From: GCA-2717185 sp964386465
Lineage (GTDB): Bacteria > Pseudomonadota > Alphaproteobacteria > UBA8366 > GCA-2717185
DNA: 17,271 nucleotides
Direction: 5' to 3'
NCBI GenBank assembly: GCA_964386465.1
Contig: CAYLTU010000114.1
Location: 1-17,271 of the forward strand
Under the pieces are notes generated by a model, which had not been told where the DNA came from, did no database searches, and saw nothing but the letters and a program-made list of their open reading frames with translations. A program made the position numbers and the translations under genes. Below are positions 1-7,560 of the stretch, piece after piece. Positions within the stretch are counted from its first letter, which is position 1; the number at the start of each line of letters is the position of its first letter.

Positions 1-1412
1 CCGCGAACCTGTCGAACCGGATTAATGGCGCGTTCGCTGGGCCACTCCACGACGGTACCCCACACGCGGGCCGCTGCGGGGATAACCTTGGCGTCGGGCC
101 GCATCAGATGCCGCGTGGCGTGGCGGAGCGACGGGATAACGCCCTCCCCGATAAGGGTCACGTCGAGGATCTCCGAGACAACGATACTGGCAGGTTCCGG
201 CAAATCGACCCCGACCACGAGTTCGCTCGATTGTTTCGGCAATATGGTGATGATCTCGTCATAGCCGTTTCGGGCAATGATTCGCTTGGCCATCTCGGCC
301 ATCGATCCCAACATCTCGCAGCCGATGACCTGGCGGGCGCCGGCTCGCGCGGCCATCATCGCCAACAACCCGCTGCTAGTACCGATGTCGAGCACTATGT
401 CGTTCGCCGTGACCGCTTTCTCGATCGCTTCCTGATAGACTTTGTTGCGACCGGTATCGTTGACCATCGGCAAGTGCCATGACGGCACGAGGCGCGAATA
501 GGCATCCCGCAAATTTCGTTTGGTGCGATGATTGTCCGGCAACATTTCGAGCCCGCGGCGGAAGGTCCGGATCGCCCCGTCCATATCTCCAACCGCCGCC
601 AGAGCGCGCCCCAGCGCGTCAAAAGCGCGGACGTCCGGCGGTTCGGCGGCCAGCGCACGCTGCAATACACGCACGGCGTCATCAAATCGCCCGAGTTCGT
701 AAAAAACCATGCCACGGTTATAGGCGGTCCGTCCGCTTTCATCACCGGCCTGCAAAACCCGCTCCGACGTCGCCAGGGCTTCCACCAGACACCCTTCTTC
801 ACGTAACAGCTCCGACAGATTGAGCAGCGAATCACTATTGTCGCCATCGATCTCGACAGCGCGCCGAAAGGCATTGATCGCAGCTGCCGCGGCAGCCTTG
901 CCTCCTTCCCTACACCAGGCGATACCTAGATTGTGATGCGCATCCGCATCGTCGGACCGCGCGGCGATAACGGTTTCGAAACAGGATCGCGCCTCCGCGA
1001 AATTACCTCGGCGCAGCAGGATCAGTCCGAGATTGAAACTGATGTCCGTATCGCCGGGCAGGAGCTCCAACGCCTTTCGGAAATGAATTTCCGCCTCCGT
1101 AATCTCGCCTTGGTCCAGCAGGATTGCGGCGAGGTTGTTGTAGCCATCGGCGTCGTCCGGCGCGAGATCGATCGCCAGATCGAGCAAGCTGCGGGCCTCT
1201 TCGTAGTTGCCACCCATATAAACCACGACGCCCAGGCGGCGCAGGGCATCGGGGTTGTTCGGTTCACGCGCGAGCGCCTTGCGAAACATCGCTTCCGCAT
1301 CGTCCCTACGCCCCGCTTCCATCGCTGCGATCCCCTCGCCGATCAATGCGGTGACATCGGATTCCTCGGCCGGCAGGTCGCTCTCGGTGTGTTGTGAAAC
1401 TTCTTCGGTCAT
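1..1412 (-). CDS. TPR-repeat protein fused to PRMT7/PRMT9-like arginine methyltransferase domain (3' end outside window)
   Basis: The frame is open from the ATG at 1412 to the left edge, giving 470 residues with no stop. Residues about 21-305 are consecutive TPR units (for example YNNLAAILLDQGEITEAE near 91-108). From about 310 comes a Rossmann methyltransferase of the PRMT type: the entry motif WHLPMVNDTGRN (312-323), SAM-binding motif I VLDIGTSSG (340-348), an acidic CE pair at 365-366, and a double-E loop SEILDVTLIGEG with glutamates 414 and 423 nine residues apart. E-x-x-D in that loop resembles eukaryotic PRMT7 and PRMT9, and PRMT9 also carries N-terminal TPRs. The likely role is SAM-dependent methylation of protein arginine, with the TPRs binding the partner; this is inferred from the motifs. 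GAGGGGAAGG just before the ATG is a good ribosome binding site. It lies 71 bp downstream of the antiporter gene on the same strand, so co-transcription is possible. The beta-barrel half and THW loop would be outside the window. Automated annotation might call it simply a TPR protein or methyltransferase. Confidence 0.85.
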   Translation of the reverse strand, partial: MTEEVSQHTESDLPAEESDVTALIGEGIAAMEAGRRDDAEAMFRKALAREPNNPDALRRLGVVVYMGGNYEEARSLLDLAIDLAPDDADGYNNLAAILLDQGEITEAEIHFRKALELLPGDTDISFNLGLILLRRGNFAEARSCFETVIAARSDDADAHHNLGIAWCREGGKAAAAAAINAFRRAVEIDGDNSDSLLNLSELLREEGCLVEALATSERVLQAGDESGRTAYNRGMVFYELGRFDDAVRVLQRALAAEPPDVRAFDALGRALAAVGDMDGAIRTFRRGLEMLPDNHRTKRNLRDAYSRLVPSWHLPMVNDTGRNKVYQEAIEKAVTANDIVLDIGTSSGLLAMMAARAGARQVIGCEMLGSMAEMAKRIIARNGYDEIITILPKQSSELVVGVDLPEPASIVVSEILDVTLIGEGVIPSLRHATRHLMRPDAKVIPAAARVWGTVVEWPSERAINPVRQVR

Positions 1413-1483
1413 ACCTTCCCCTCGGCCACGGCCCGGCCATCATAGAGGTGCAAAACGGTGGAACAAGCGTTTGCCGCAACCCC

Positions 1484-3028
1484 TTAGCGGGCCCGCGACA
1501 GAATATAGGCCGGCACCAGGGCGCCGACGAATACGACGCCGATCAGCAGGAATCCGTCCTGGAATCCCATCGTATTGGCTTGCGCTTCAAGCACCTGACC
1601 GAGATGGTCGAGCGCGAGCGGAAACTGCAGCGATTCGGGTATACCACCAGCGCCGAGCATGCCTTCCAAACGGCTGATCAATTCGCGCGTCGCGGAATTA
1701 TCGGCCGTCTGCGTCGCGGTGACGGCTTCGCTGTGAAATTCCGTCCGCATCTCCAACGCGACGACCAGGCTGTTGATCCCCGTCGCGCCGCCCAACTGCC
1801 GGAAAAAATTGATCGTCCCGGACCCCTGGTTCAGTTTCTCGGTTGGCACCGATTTCAGCGCCGTAGCCATCAAGGCCGGGTTGATGAAACTCATCCCGAA
1901 CCGCCCGATCATCCCAAACCACGCGAGCACCAGGAACGGCGTGTTCACGTCGGCGTCGGCGATCAAGAAGGCCGAAACAGCAAAAAGAACCAAGCCGCCC
2001 ATGATCGGGTAATGCGGCGGTACGGTATCGGACAGTCTACCCGTAAACGGCAGCAAGCAGACGACGACGAGGCTCGCCGGCAGCAGGATGAAGCCCGCCA
2101 CCGTCGGTGTATAACTCTGCACGAGCTGCCCGAAAACCGGCATGGCGTATGTCGAGGCAAAGTTTCCGGCGCCGAACACGAAGGCGATCACGACGGCGGA
2201 CGAAAAGCGAGGATCACGCAGAAGGCTCATGTCGAGCATCGCGGAACCCGGGCGAAATTGCGACAGCACGAAGCCTGTCGCGGCAAGAATGCCGACGATG
2301 GTTTGCGTCACTATCAGGTCCGATGTCCAGCCGTCACGCTGACCGTTGCCGATCGTCGCCATCATGCAATAAAGCGCGACGCACAGCAGCGTATAGCCGA
2401 CGAAGTCGAAGGATTTCGTCGGTCCGTCGGGCCGCTTCGTCGGCATGAAGAATATGCCCATCAACAGCGCCGCGACGACCAAGGGGAGCGGAACCCAGAA
2501 TATCATGCGCCAGGTCAGCAGGTCCGCCGTGAGGCCGCCGACCACGGGCCCGAAGCCAAGCGCCAGCATCAGGCCCATCCCATAAATTCCCATGGCGAAA
2601 CCGCGCCGGTCGGCCGGAAAGACCTGAAACAACGTCACCATCACGAGCGGCTGGACAATACCCGCCGCGAATCCTTGCAAGACCCGGCCGAAGATTATTC
2701 CGTCCAGGCCCGGACTCAGACCGCAAATCAAGCCGCCGCCCAGAAAAAGCGTCAGAACGGATACGAAAGCGCCCCGCTGCCCCATTCGGCTGACGACCCA
2801 CGCGTTCAACAGCTGGCTCGCCGTCATGGTCGTGATGAAGGCCGTCTGCAGGAACTGCGCCTTGTCCTGGCCGACACCGTAGGCGCCCATGACGTCGGGG
2901 ACGGCGACGTTCACGACCGTCCCGGTCAGAACCATCGTGAAAGACGCCGTCATGCCGCAAACGGTGATGAGCCAACGGTAAGCCGGCCCATATTGCGCGA
3001 ACAAGTCCTCAGTGCTGACGCTTTTCAC
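1484..3028 (-). CDS. MFS transporter, DHA2 (EmrB/QacA-like) drug:H+ antiporter family
   Basis: This 514-residue membrane protein has about 14 hydrophobic segments, the size and topology of the DHA2 branch of the major facilitator superfamily. These proteins export toxic compounds across the inner membrane in exchange for protons. Visible motifs are NVAVPDV in the first helix (40-46), a motif A-like loop NAWVVSRMGQRG (75-86), motif B GRVLQGFAAGIVQPL with Arg115 (114-128), and antiporter motif C ending GFGPVVGG (to 165). The start is GTG with only a weak GGAA upstream, and no longer start is available in the frame. A periplasmic-adaptor (EmrA-type) gene, the usual partner of EmrB, is not in the window; it could lie outside or be absent. 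The gene is divergent from the DUF2336 gene, with 166 bp between them. The substrate cannot be read from sequence. Confidence 0.92.
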   Translation of the reverse strand: MKSVSTEDLFAQYGPAYRWLITVCGMTASFTMVLTGTVVNVAVPDVMGAYGVGQDKAQFLQTAFITTMTASQLLNAWVVSRMGQRGAFVSVLTLFLGGGLICGLSPGLDGIIFGRVLQGFAAGIVQPLVMVTLFQVFPADRRGFAMGIYGMGLMLALGFGPVVGGLTADLLTWRMIFWVPLPLVVAALLMGIFFMPTKRPDGPTKSFDFVGYTLLCVALYCMMATIGNGQRDGWTSDLIVTQTIVGILAATGFVLSQFRPGSAMLDMSLLRDPRFSSAVVIAFVFGAGNFASTYAMPVFGQLVQSYTPTVAGFILLPASLVVVCLLPFTGRLSDTVPPHYPIMGGLVLFAVSAFLIADADVNTPFLVLAWFGMIGRFGMSFINPALMATALKSVPTEKLNQGSGTINFFRQLGGATGINSLVVALEMRTEFHSEAVTATQTADNSATRELISRLEGMLGAGGIPESLQFPLALDHLGQVLEAQANTMGFQDGFLLIGVVFVGALVPAYILSRAR

Positions 3029-3194
3029 GGGGTTCCGCGCGGCTCAACGCGCCTATCCGCGGCGCGATCGCAGGGTGTGCCTGCCGTCCATTGGTTAACG
3101 TTTCCTTTCTTTTTTAGAGGGTCGAAATTCTGTATAGTATGGCAGCGGCCGGCGCAAAAGTTGGTTGCAAAATCCTTCAGCGACACGCCGGTCA

Positions 3195-4340
3195 ATGAGC
3201 AACGCCAACGCTATAGAATTCCAGGAACAGGGAAAGATCGAGGGTGAAATCCTCGTTGCGCTGGCGCGTGACCGGTCGACGCCGGCGCGGCGCGCGCTGG
3301 TCGAGGCCGTAACGGAGATCCCGGAAGCCGCCGACGAGGGAACCAGCCAGCGCGAACGCAAATTGATGTTCGATATCCTGCGCCGTCTGGTTCATGAGGC
3401 GGAAATGGTGGTTCGCCGGACGATCAGCCTGCGCTTGTCGGAAATGGAAGACTCGCCGCGGGACCTGGTCCGCGTGCTCGCCAACGACAAGATCGAAATC
3501 GCCTATCCCATCCTGACGAAAAGCGGCGCCCTGGAAGATGACGATCTGGCGGAAGTGATCGAACACCGCACGTTCGAACATCAGCTTGCCGTGGCCATTC
3601 GCAGTAACATCAGCGAATCGGTCTCCGATGCGCTCGTCGATACCGGCGACAAGAACGTCATCAAATGCCTGCTGCAGAACACGACCTCGGAGATTTCCAG
3701 GGGGACCATGGAATATTTGGTCGAGCAGTCGGAGCGTGAGGATATCTTCCGTGAGCCGCTGGTCCGGCGCGAGGATCTCGGCAAGGATCTTGCGGAGCGC
3801 ATGTTCCTTTGGGTCTCCCAGTCCCTACGCGAAGTTATCGTCAAGGATTGGGACCTCGACGAACGAACCGTTGAGCGATTGATTACCGACGCGGGCAAAC
3901 GCAGCTGGAAAGACACCGATACAGCAGAGGAACGTCTGAGCAAGGCGCAGTCGCTTGCCGAGTCATTGGACGAACAGGGTTTACTAAGCCAGGAATCGAT
4001 GATGCGCATCCTGCGCAACGGCGATGTCGCCCTGTTCATTGCGATGTTCAGCCGCTTCACGAAGCTAGACGATTCATTCGTCAAACGTATTTTGTTCGAC
4101 CCGGGCGGCCGCGCGCTTGCGGCGGCATGCATTTCCGCCAATATAGACGAAGAAGGCTTTCGCCTGATCTACAGCTTCGCACGCAAGGCGCGACCACCGG
4201 CAAACAAGGGGCGCCGGGACTATCAGGAAGCGCTGTATTATTATGCCCGTATGCCCACGGACGAAGCCAACGACATCGTCAAACGCTGGCGGGAGCACCC
4301 CGACCCCACGGGCATGTGGGACCTGGGCATGTCGCAGTAG
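3195..4340 (+). CDS. DUF2336 family protein
   Basis: The ATG at 3195 gives a 381-residue soluble, largely helical protein rich in Glu, Arg and Asp. An in-frame TTG at 3165 would add ten residues (MQNPSATRRS), but neither start has a clear Shine-Dalgarno, so I prefer the ATG. The composition and layout, with helical repeats such as LADLAERMFLW-like segments in the middle and a basic C-terminus ending in a tryptophan-containing DPTGMWDLGMSQ tail, match my memory of the alphaproteobacterial family DUF2336 (PF10098), whose function is not established. There is no signal peptide or membrane segment, so it is probably cytoplasmic. It is transcribed alone, divergent from the antiporter and convergent with the acidic-tailed orphan across the 266-bp palindromic element. 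The family assignment is by recognition only. Confidence 0.75.
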   Translation: MSNANAIEFQEQGKIEGEILVALARDRSTPARRALVEAVTEIPEAADEGTSQRERKLMFDILRRLVHEAEMVVRRTISLRLSEMEDSPRDLVRVLANDKIEIAYPILTKSGALEDDDLAEVIEHRTFEHQLAVAIRSNISESVSDALVDTGDKNVIKCLLQNTTSEISRGTMEYLVEQSEREDIFREPLVRREDLGKDLAERMFLWVSQSLREVIVKDWDLDERTVERLITDAGKRSWKDTDTAEERLSKAQSLAESLDEQGLLSQESMMRILRNGDVALFIAMFSRFTKLDDSFVKRILFDPGGRALAAACISANIDEEGFRLIYSFARKARPPANKGRRDYQEALYYYARMPTDEANDIVKRWREHPDPTGMWDLGMSQ

Positions 4341-4358
4341 GCCAGCAACCTTCGCTGT

Positions 4359-4624
4359 GTCATGGACTCATAATCTGCGATGGTCTTGATCGCTTTTTGG
4401 GATGTTTTCGGCAGGAGAGCGTTCGATAGCGGGCCTTGAGGCCCGGTGAGGACGTTCGACGCCCCGAAAACCTCCCAAAAAGCGACCCTTCAGGGCGACA
4501 TGATATCGATTCCTGGGCAGCGTCGTGTCGTCGGTCACGATGTTTAGGCATCGCTCCGCTCCTAACTCCTTGCCAGAAAACGATATCCTGGCGTCAAGAA
4601 CGTCGCAGATTATGAGTCCATGAC
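4359..4624. repeat. 266-bp MITE-like element with 22-bp terminal inverted repeats and two internal stems
   Basis: The ends are a perfect 22-bp inverted repeat, 4359-4380 against 4603-4624, with further partial pairing just inside. Two more long stems lie within. 4391-4411 pairs with 4464-4484 with one mismatch in 21, and its loop holds the perfect hairpin CGGGCC-TTGA-GGCCCG (4430-4445). 4502-4516 pairs with 4573-4587 with two mismatches in 15. Drawn as one strand it is a three-way, cloverleaf-like fold. It contains no credible gene. It fills the space between two convergent genes, and its right end touches the TAG stop (4625-4627) of the minus-strand gene. I see no clear target-site duplication. 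It could be a non-autonomous relative of an insertion sequence or a structured RNA; no transposase is present to decide. Confidence 0.7.
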
Positions 4625-5452
4625 CTAGAGCAGCACGACACCTTCATCGTCACTGTCACTGTCATTGTCATTGTCATTGTCAGTCGATTCCGGGATGTCG
4701 ACCGGTGGAACACTAATCTCCAAGAGCAGATCCATACCCTGCCGCATATCCGACATGATGAATTCCGCCTGACTGATCAGGCCTGCCTCGCGGCCGCCGA
4801 AACGATCGTCCCACGCGCCGAGTTTGACGGACAGACCGCACAAGATGCCACCGACCGTCGTATGACTGCTTTCGACCGTCAATTTCAGTTTATGAAACGA
4901 CTCTGCGGTCATATTGGACCACATGGCGCTCGTCTGTTGATCAAACGCCACAAAATGCCCTTCGAGCGTCGCCTTGATCGACGCAAAATCTCTCTCCATC
5001 TCGTCCATCGTGCGTATCAAAGAACCATTTTGCCGAAGCTGATGATTTTCGCGAATATTAGCCGTCGCGGAAAAAAACGATTCGAGTTGCGGCTCCAGCG
5101 CCTCCAGCGAATCGCGAAAATAGGCGAGTGAAAGGAACGTATCGCCATAGTCTTCCAGGAATCGGGGCAACTCGCCGATACCGATCCTGAGATTTTCGGT
5201 AATCAGTTTCAGATTCTTAAGCGCTTCTTCCCGATTAGGGTTGTCGAAAAGCGCAATCAGTTCCGATACATCGGAAATACTCGATTCGCCGTCGCCGTAA
5301 ATCTGATGAATCAGCGGACGGGTGAATCCAACCATGTATTTCGTCAGCTCTGCCCTTTTTTTCTCGGAAAGTCGCAAGCTCTCGATGTCGTCGACGTTGA
5401 TCCCCAGCAGGCGCAACTGGATACGAAGGCTGTAGACGTCGAAACTGTTCAA
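4625..5452 (-). CDS. Unrecognised protein with acidic Asp/Asn/Ser tail; 5' end probably truncated
   Basis: I do not recognise this family. The only usual start is a TTG at 5452 (275 residues) without a convincing ribosome binding site. The same frame stays open upstream to 5596, and its first 28 extra codons read like protein (LSLEQSFDISEDEEVTDAD...), so the true N-terminus has probably been lost. The body is soluble and helical: a charged N-terminal region (SLRLSEKKRAELTKYM), an amphipathic middle that may form coiled coils (residues about 75-165), and an SHTTVGG segment near 195. The C-terminus is an alternating Asp-Asn/Asp-Ser tail made by a hexanucleotide repeat. No signal peptide or membrane helix is visible. 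The stop codon abuts the 266-bp palindromic element. It may be a broken gene; the long, well-kept frame argues that decay, if any, is recent. Confidence 0.6.
   Translation of the reverse strand: MNSFDVYSLRIQLRLLGINVDDIESLRLSEKKRAELTKYMVGFTRPLIHQIYGDGESSISDVSELIALFDNPNREEALKNLKLITENLRIGIGELPRFLEDYGDTFLSLAYFRDSLEALEPQLESFFSATANIRENHQLRQNGSLIRTMDEMERDFASIKATLEGHFVAFDQQTSAMWSNMTAESFHKLKLTVESSHTTVGGILCGLSVKLGAWDDRFGGREAGLISQAEFIMSDMRQGMDLLLEISVPPVDIPESTDNDNDNDSDSDDEGVVLL
4649..4686. repeat. Hexanucleotide tandem repeat coding an acidic Asp-Asn/Asp-Ser tail
   Basis: About six copies of the unit TGTCAY (read on the plus strand) lie in the 3' end of the orphan minus-strand gene. Being six bases long, the repeat changes the number of Asp-X pairs without changing frame. 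Confidence 0.75.
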
Positions 5453-5529
5453 TCCAGCGAGCGAGCGTATCTTGTCCGCGTCGGTGACTTCTTCGTCTTC
5501 GGAGATATCGAAGGATTGTTCGAGCGATA

Positions 5530-5856
5530 ATGGGTCGAACTGGCCGCTGCCCGTATCTGAAGTATGAGAATGCCGGAATACTGCCAGCCGGCGCCATCAT
5601 CGCGAAGGACAGCTTCGTCGTCGCAAAGGATGGCTCCCTGACACTCGGTCCCCTGTTCGTCATGGAGAAGATGGAAAAAGGGTTCAGTTATGTCAGTGGG
5701 GACTGGCGCTATTCGATGGTCATGCCCGACGGCAGTTTCTTCGGCGAAACAAACGGCGAGAATGCGGAACGAGTCGAATTCTGCATTGGGTGCCACCTCG
5801 CGCGCGAGAAATACGATCACCTGTATTTCGTGCCGTCGAAATTCCGCAAGCGCTAA
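5530..5856 (+). pseudogene. Cytochrome P460-like c-type haem domain, 5'-truncated
   Basis: The 108-residue frame carries the C-terminal part of a small cytochrome P460-type domain: YLKYENAGILPAG (9-21), the GPLFVMEKMEKGF and SGDWRYSMVMPDGS blocks (40-70), and the haem-binding CIGCH (85-89), ending VPSKFRKR. Family members are exported proteins with a signal peptide and roughly another half-domain before this point. Here only GRTGRCP precedes the homology, and the frame has a stop at 5485. Sequence upstream of about 5540 belongs instead to the minus-strand orphan gene. Without export and the N-terminal half, haem attachment is unlikely, so I call it a remnant. It ends six bases before the stop of the convergent VOC gene. 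A misassembled junction is the alternative explanation. Confidence 0.7.
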
Positions 5857-5862
5857 GGACGG

Positions 5863-6771
5863 TTAAACTCTTCGCGCTAACGCCAACCAGGGATGCGCGA
5901 TAGAAGCGCCATGAAATAACAGATAGGCGCCGAGGCCGTCCTCGGGGCCAAGGCAGATCAAATCGGCATCCGCATAGATCGGACGAACCCCGGCAGACAG
6001 AAGAACCTCTCCGGTAACCAACATATCCAAACTCCTGATCGCCTGCCCCGCGGCATAGGAATCCGCGGGCGGCGAGAAACGATCGTGCAACTTCTCAACG
6101 ACGCATGCCGCTGCGAACAGTATTCGGCCACGGTCTAAATTTAAGGCTGTGAAGGGAGCGTCGTCGATCGGCGCTCGCGCTGTAAATCGCCCGAAACGGC
6201 GAGCGGCTTCCTTCGGTTCCTGAGCGCAGACAAGCAGATCGGTCAATCCGTCCGCCTGGTTTGCGTGATCGGTCACGCCGCTTGTCCAGAATAGATCCGG
6301 CGTATGCGTCGTCAGCATCTGAACGCGGCCCTCCGGCATCTCGCCCGGCGCGGTACGCAGGATCGTATAGGCCATAACCCGCTCGCCTTCGGCGGTTTGT
6401 ATGAGGCGGCGCATCCTTACCAATGGCTGCAGCGCAAATCCCGAGCTGGTGAGGCGGCGATGCTGTGCGTCCATATCGGGGTGGGTCAGGGCAACGACAT
6501 GCAGACCGGCAAACCGCGCAAGCCCTTGCCGCAGTTGGTCGGACAGTACGGTTTCGCCGGTTGCCGCCAAGACCTCCAGAAACCCTCTGTGAAACTTTAC
6601 CAGACGGTTCGACGTACCCGAAGGCGCCAATCTCTCCGACGCATCGGCATTGAGTTGAACATTGACGTCGGAAACCTGAAAGCCCAGCCGCTGCAGCCGG
6701 CTGCCGGCATCATCCAGATCTTCGGCGAAGAAACCGACATGGTCGAGAAAAATCTCATCCTCTTCCGGCAT
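5863..6771 (-). CDS. Glyoxalase-like / VOC superfamily protein
   Basis: The ATG at 6771 gives 302 residues; in-frame GTG (6798) and TTG (6807) starts would add 9 or 12, and none has a strong ribosome binding site. The opening FLDHVGFFAEDLDDAGSRLQRLGF is the first beta-alpha-beta-beta-beta unit of a vicinal oxygen chelate fold, with the usual histidine in LDHV. A second half resumes with GLHVVALTHPDMDA, and a related module follows from the FWTSGVTDHANQADG stretch. The overall plan fits the glyoxalase-like domain family (PF13468 type), soluble metal-dependent enzymes of varied and often unknown substrate. Nothing in the neighbourhood names the reaction. It is convergent with the cytochrome remnant and transcribed alone. 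Confidence 0.72.
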   Translation of the reverse strand: MPEEDEIFLDHVGFFAEDLDDAGSRLQRLGFQVSDVNVQLNADASERLAPSGTSNRLVKFHRGFLEVLAATGETVLSDQLRQGLARFAGLHVVALTHPDMDAQHRRLTSSGFALQPLVRMRRLIQTAEGERVMAYTILRTAPGEMPEGRVQMLTTHTPDLFWTSGVTDHANQADGLTDLLVCAQEPKEAARRFGRFTARAPIDDAPFTALNLDRGRILFAAACVVEKLHDRFSPPADSYAAGQAIRSLDMLVTGEVLLSAGVRPIYADADLICLGPEDGLGAYLLFHGASIAHPWLALARRV

Positions 6772-6867
6772 TTGCCGGTCTGACGAACCTTTACTCACCG
6801 GCCGCAATCATAGCGCTGTCGGCTGCCGGGCACTCGATGAGACTAATCGCAACAATACCGCTCGCGC

Positions 6868-6999
6868 CTAGTGTGATGATTCTGAAGTTCGTCGCATTGA
6901 AAGCGACAAATTTTTGGATATGAATCACACTAGATTCAAATAGTCGGTGTGCTGATTCGCGCGAAATTCAATCCTCTGAATTTCACGATCAGGACACTA
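6868..6999. repeat. 132-bp palindromic element, copy A (IS630-type MITE candidate)
   Basis: It differs from the copy at 8845-8976 by eight substitutions and no indels. The outer ends form an imperfect 22-23 bp inverted repeat beginning TAGTGT, bounded by TA on both sides as expected for elements that duplicate TA. It has two hairpin modules, 6869-6932 and about 6945-6999, each running from a TAGTGT-like end (GGTGTG at the second module in this copy) to ACACTA. Module one holds TTCGTCGC/GCGACAAA, and module two holds GAAATTCA facing TGAATTTC. Its last bases (CTA, 6997-6999) are the stop codon of the minus-strand gene that follows. No transposase is encoded. Confidence 0.8.
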
Positions 7000-7452
7000 A
7001 GCGTCTTTGGCGCGTTTTTTTCCCGCAGACGATAGCCGTGACTGCAGCGCCTTGAGGTATTGCCTGTCCGACGCCGTGAAATCGTCCTCCTTAATGTCTT
7101 CTTTGTAGCCTTCCAACTCTTCGCGCAAGGCTGCCGAAATGTCTTTGCGCTCTAAAAGCCGACCGATGAGCTTAACGTCCTCCGCAGCCTCCCCCGACGG
7201 TACGACTTGATCGTCGAATTCCGCTTCAGGCGTGCTTTCCTCATCCTCATCCTCATCCTCATCCAGATCGTCATCGGCAACAGACTCCGTGGCCGCCGCC
7301 GCGTCGGGCACCAATAAATCGTCCCATGCCAAACCTGAACCGGCGATCAGGCCATGAAGGTCACGAGCCGCAGCGAGCGCTTCGGAATCTTCCGGTTCGC
7401 CTAATTTCTCAAGCAGTTCGATAACACTTTCCCGATCCGGTGTATCGTCCAT
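6997..7452 (-). CDS. Small acidic hypothetical protein
   Basis: The ATG at 7452 is chosen because AGGAGA lies nine bases upstream; the frame stays open further but without a comparable signal. The 151-residue product is soluble and very acidic. It has a helical N-terminus (VIELLEKLGEPEDSEALAAARDLHGLI), a run of Asp and Glu (59-74) from a hexanucleotide repeat, then a second helical segment (EDVKLIGRLLERKDISAALREELEGYKEDI) and a basic end, KKRAKDA. I do not recognise a family. The pattern suggests a protein-binding or regulatory role, but that is inference. Its TAG stop lies in the end of repeat copy A. It is divergent from the nucleoside transporter, with a strong palindrome in the shared upstream region. 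Confidence 0.7.
   Translation of the reverse strand: MDDTPDRESVIELLEKLGEPEDSEALAAARDLHGLIAGSGLAWDDLLVPDAAAATESVADDDLDEDEDEDEESTPEAEFDDQVVPSGEAAEDVKLIGRLLERKDISAALREELEGYKEDIKEDDFTASDRQYLKALQSRLSSAGKKRAKDA
7236..7264. repeat. Hexanucleotide tandem repeat coding Asp-Glu pairs
   Basis: Just over four copies of CCTCAT (plus strand) code the alternating Asp-Glu run in the small acidic protein. Unit length keeps the frame. Confidence 0.75.
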
Positions 7453-7464
7453 CGCTGGTTCTCC

Positions 7465-7490
7465 TGTGCCGCGCCTGTTCGCGCGGCACA
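7465..7490. promoter_or_regulatory. Perfect 10-bp inverted repeat between divergent genes (operator or leader hairpin)
   Basis: TGTGCCGCGC (7465-7474) and GCGCGGCACA (7481-7490) are exact inverted repeats separated by six bases. They lie directly upstream of the ribosome binding site of the 151-residue gene and 70 bp before the transporter start. The position suits a shared operator or an RNA hairpin in the minus-strand leader; there is no T-run to make it a terminator. Confidence 0.5.
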
Positions 7491-7560
7491 CTAGCAGTTT
7501 TGCAACCGGCTTGCCGAGACGGTATTTGTGCAGACGGGAACGAGCGAAGGGAACCCTGCG

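Noticed and set aside
3091..3140. Promoter for the DUF2336 gene (TATAGT at 3133-3138)
   Set aside because: The -10 is acceptable, but the -35 position is a T-run and the nearest TTGGTT is far too distant, so it is not supported.
1394..3247. 617-codon open frame on the plus strand
   Set aside because: It is antisense to the MFS transporter and part of the TPR-PRMT gene. Its composition (runs of Arg, Gln, His) is typical of a shadow frame in GC-rich DNA, while the minus strand shows clear protein motifs.
4341..4640. Target-site duplication around the 266-bp element
   Set aside because: The bases outside the inverted repeat ends (…GCTGT and CTAGAG…) do not match, so no duplication can be claimed.
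5235..5820. Minus-strand frames of 120-140 codons overlapping the cytochrome remnant
   Set aside because: They are antisense or out-of-frame to sequence with recognisable P460 motifs and to the orphan gene, and show no domain features.
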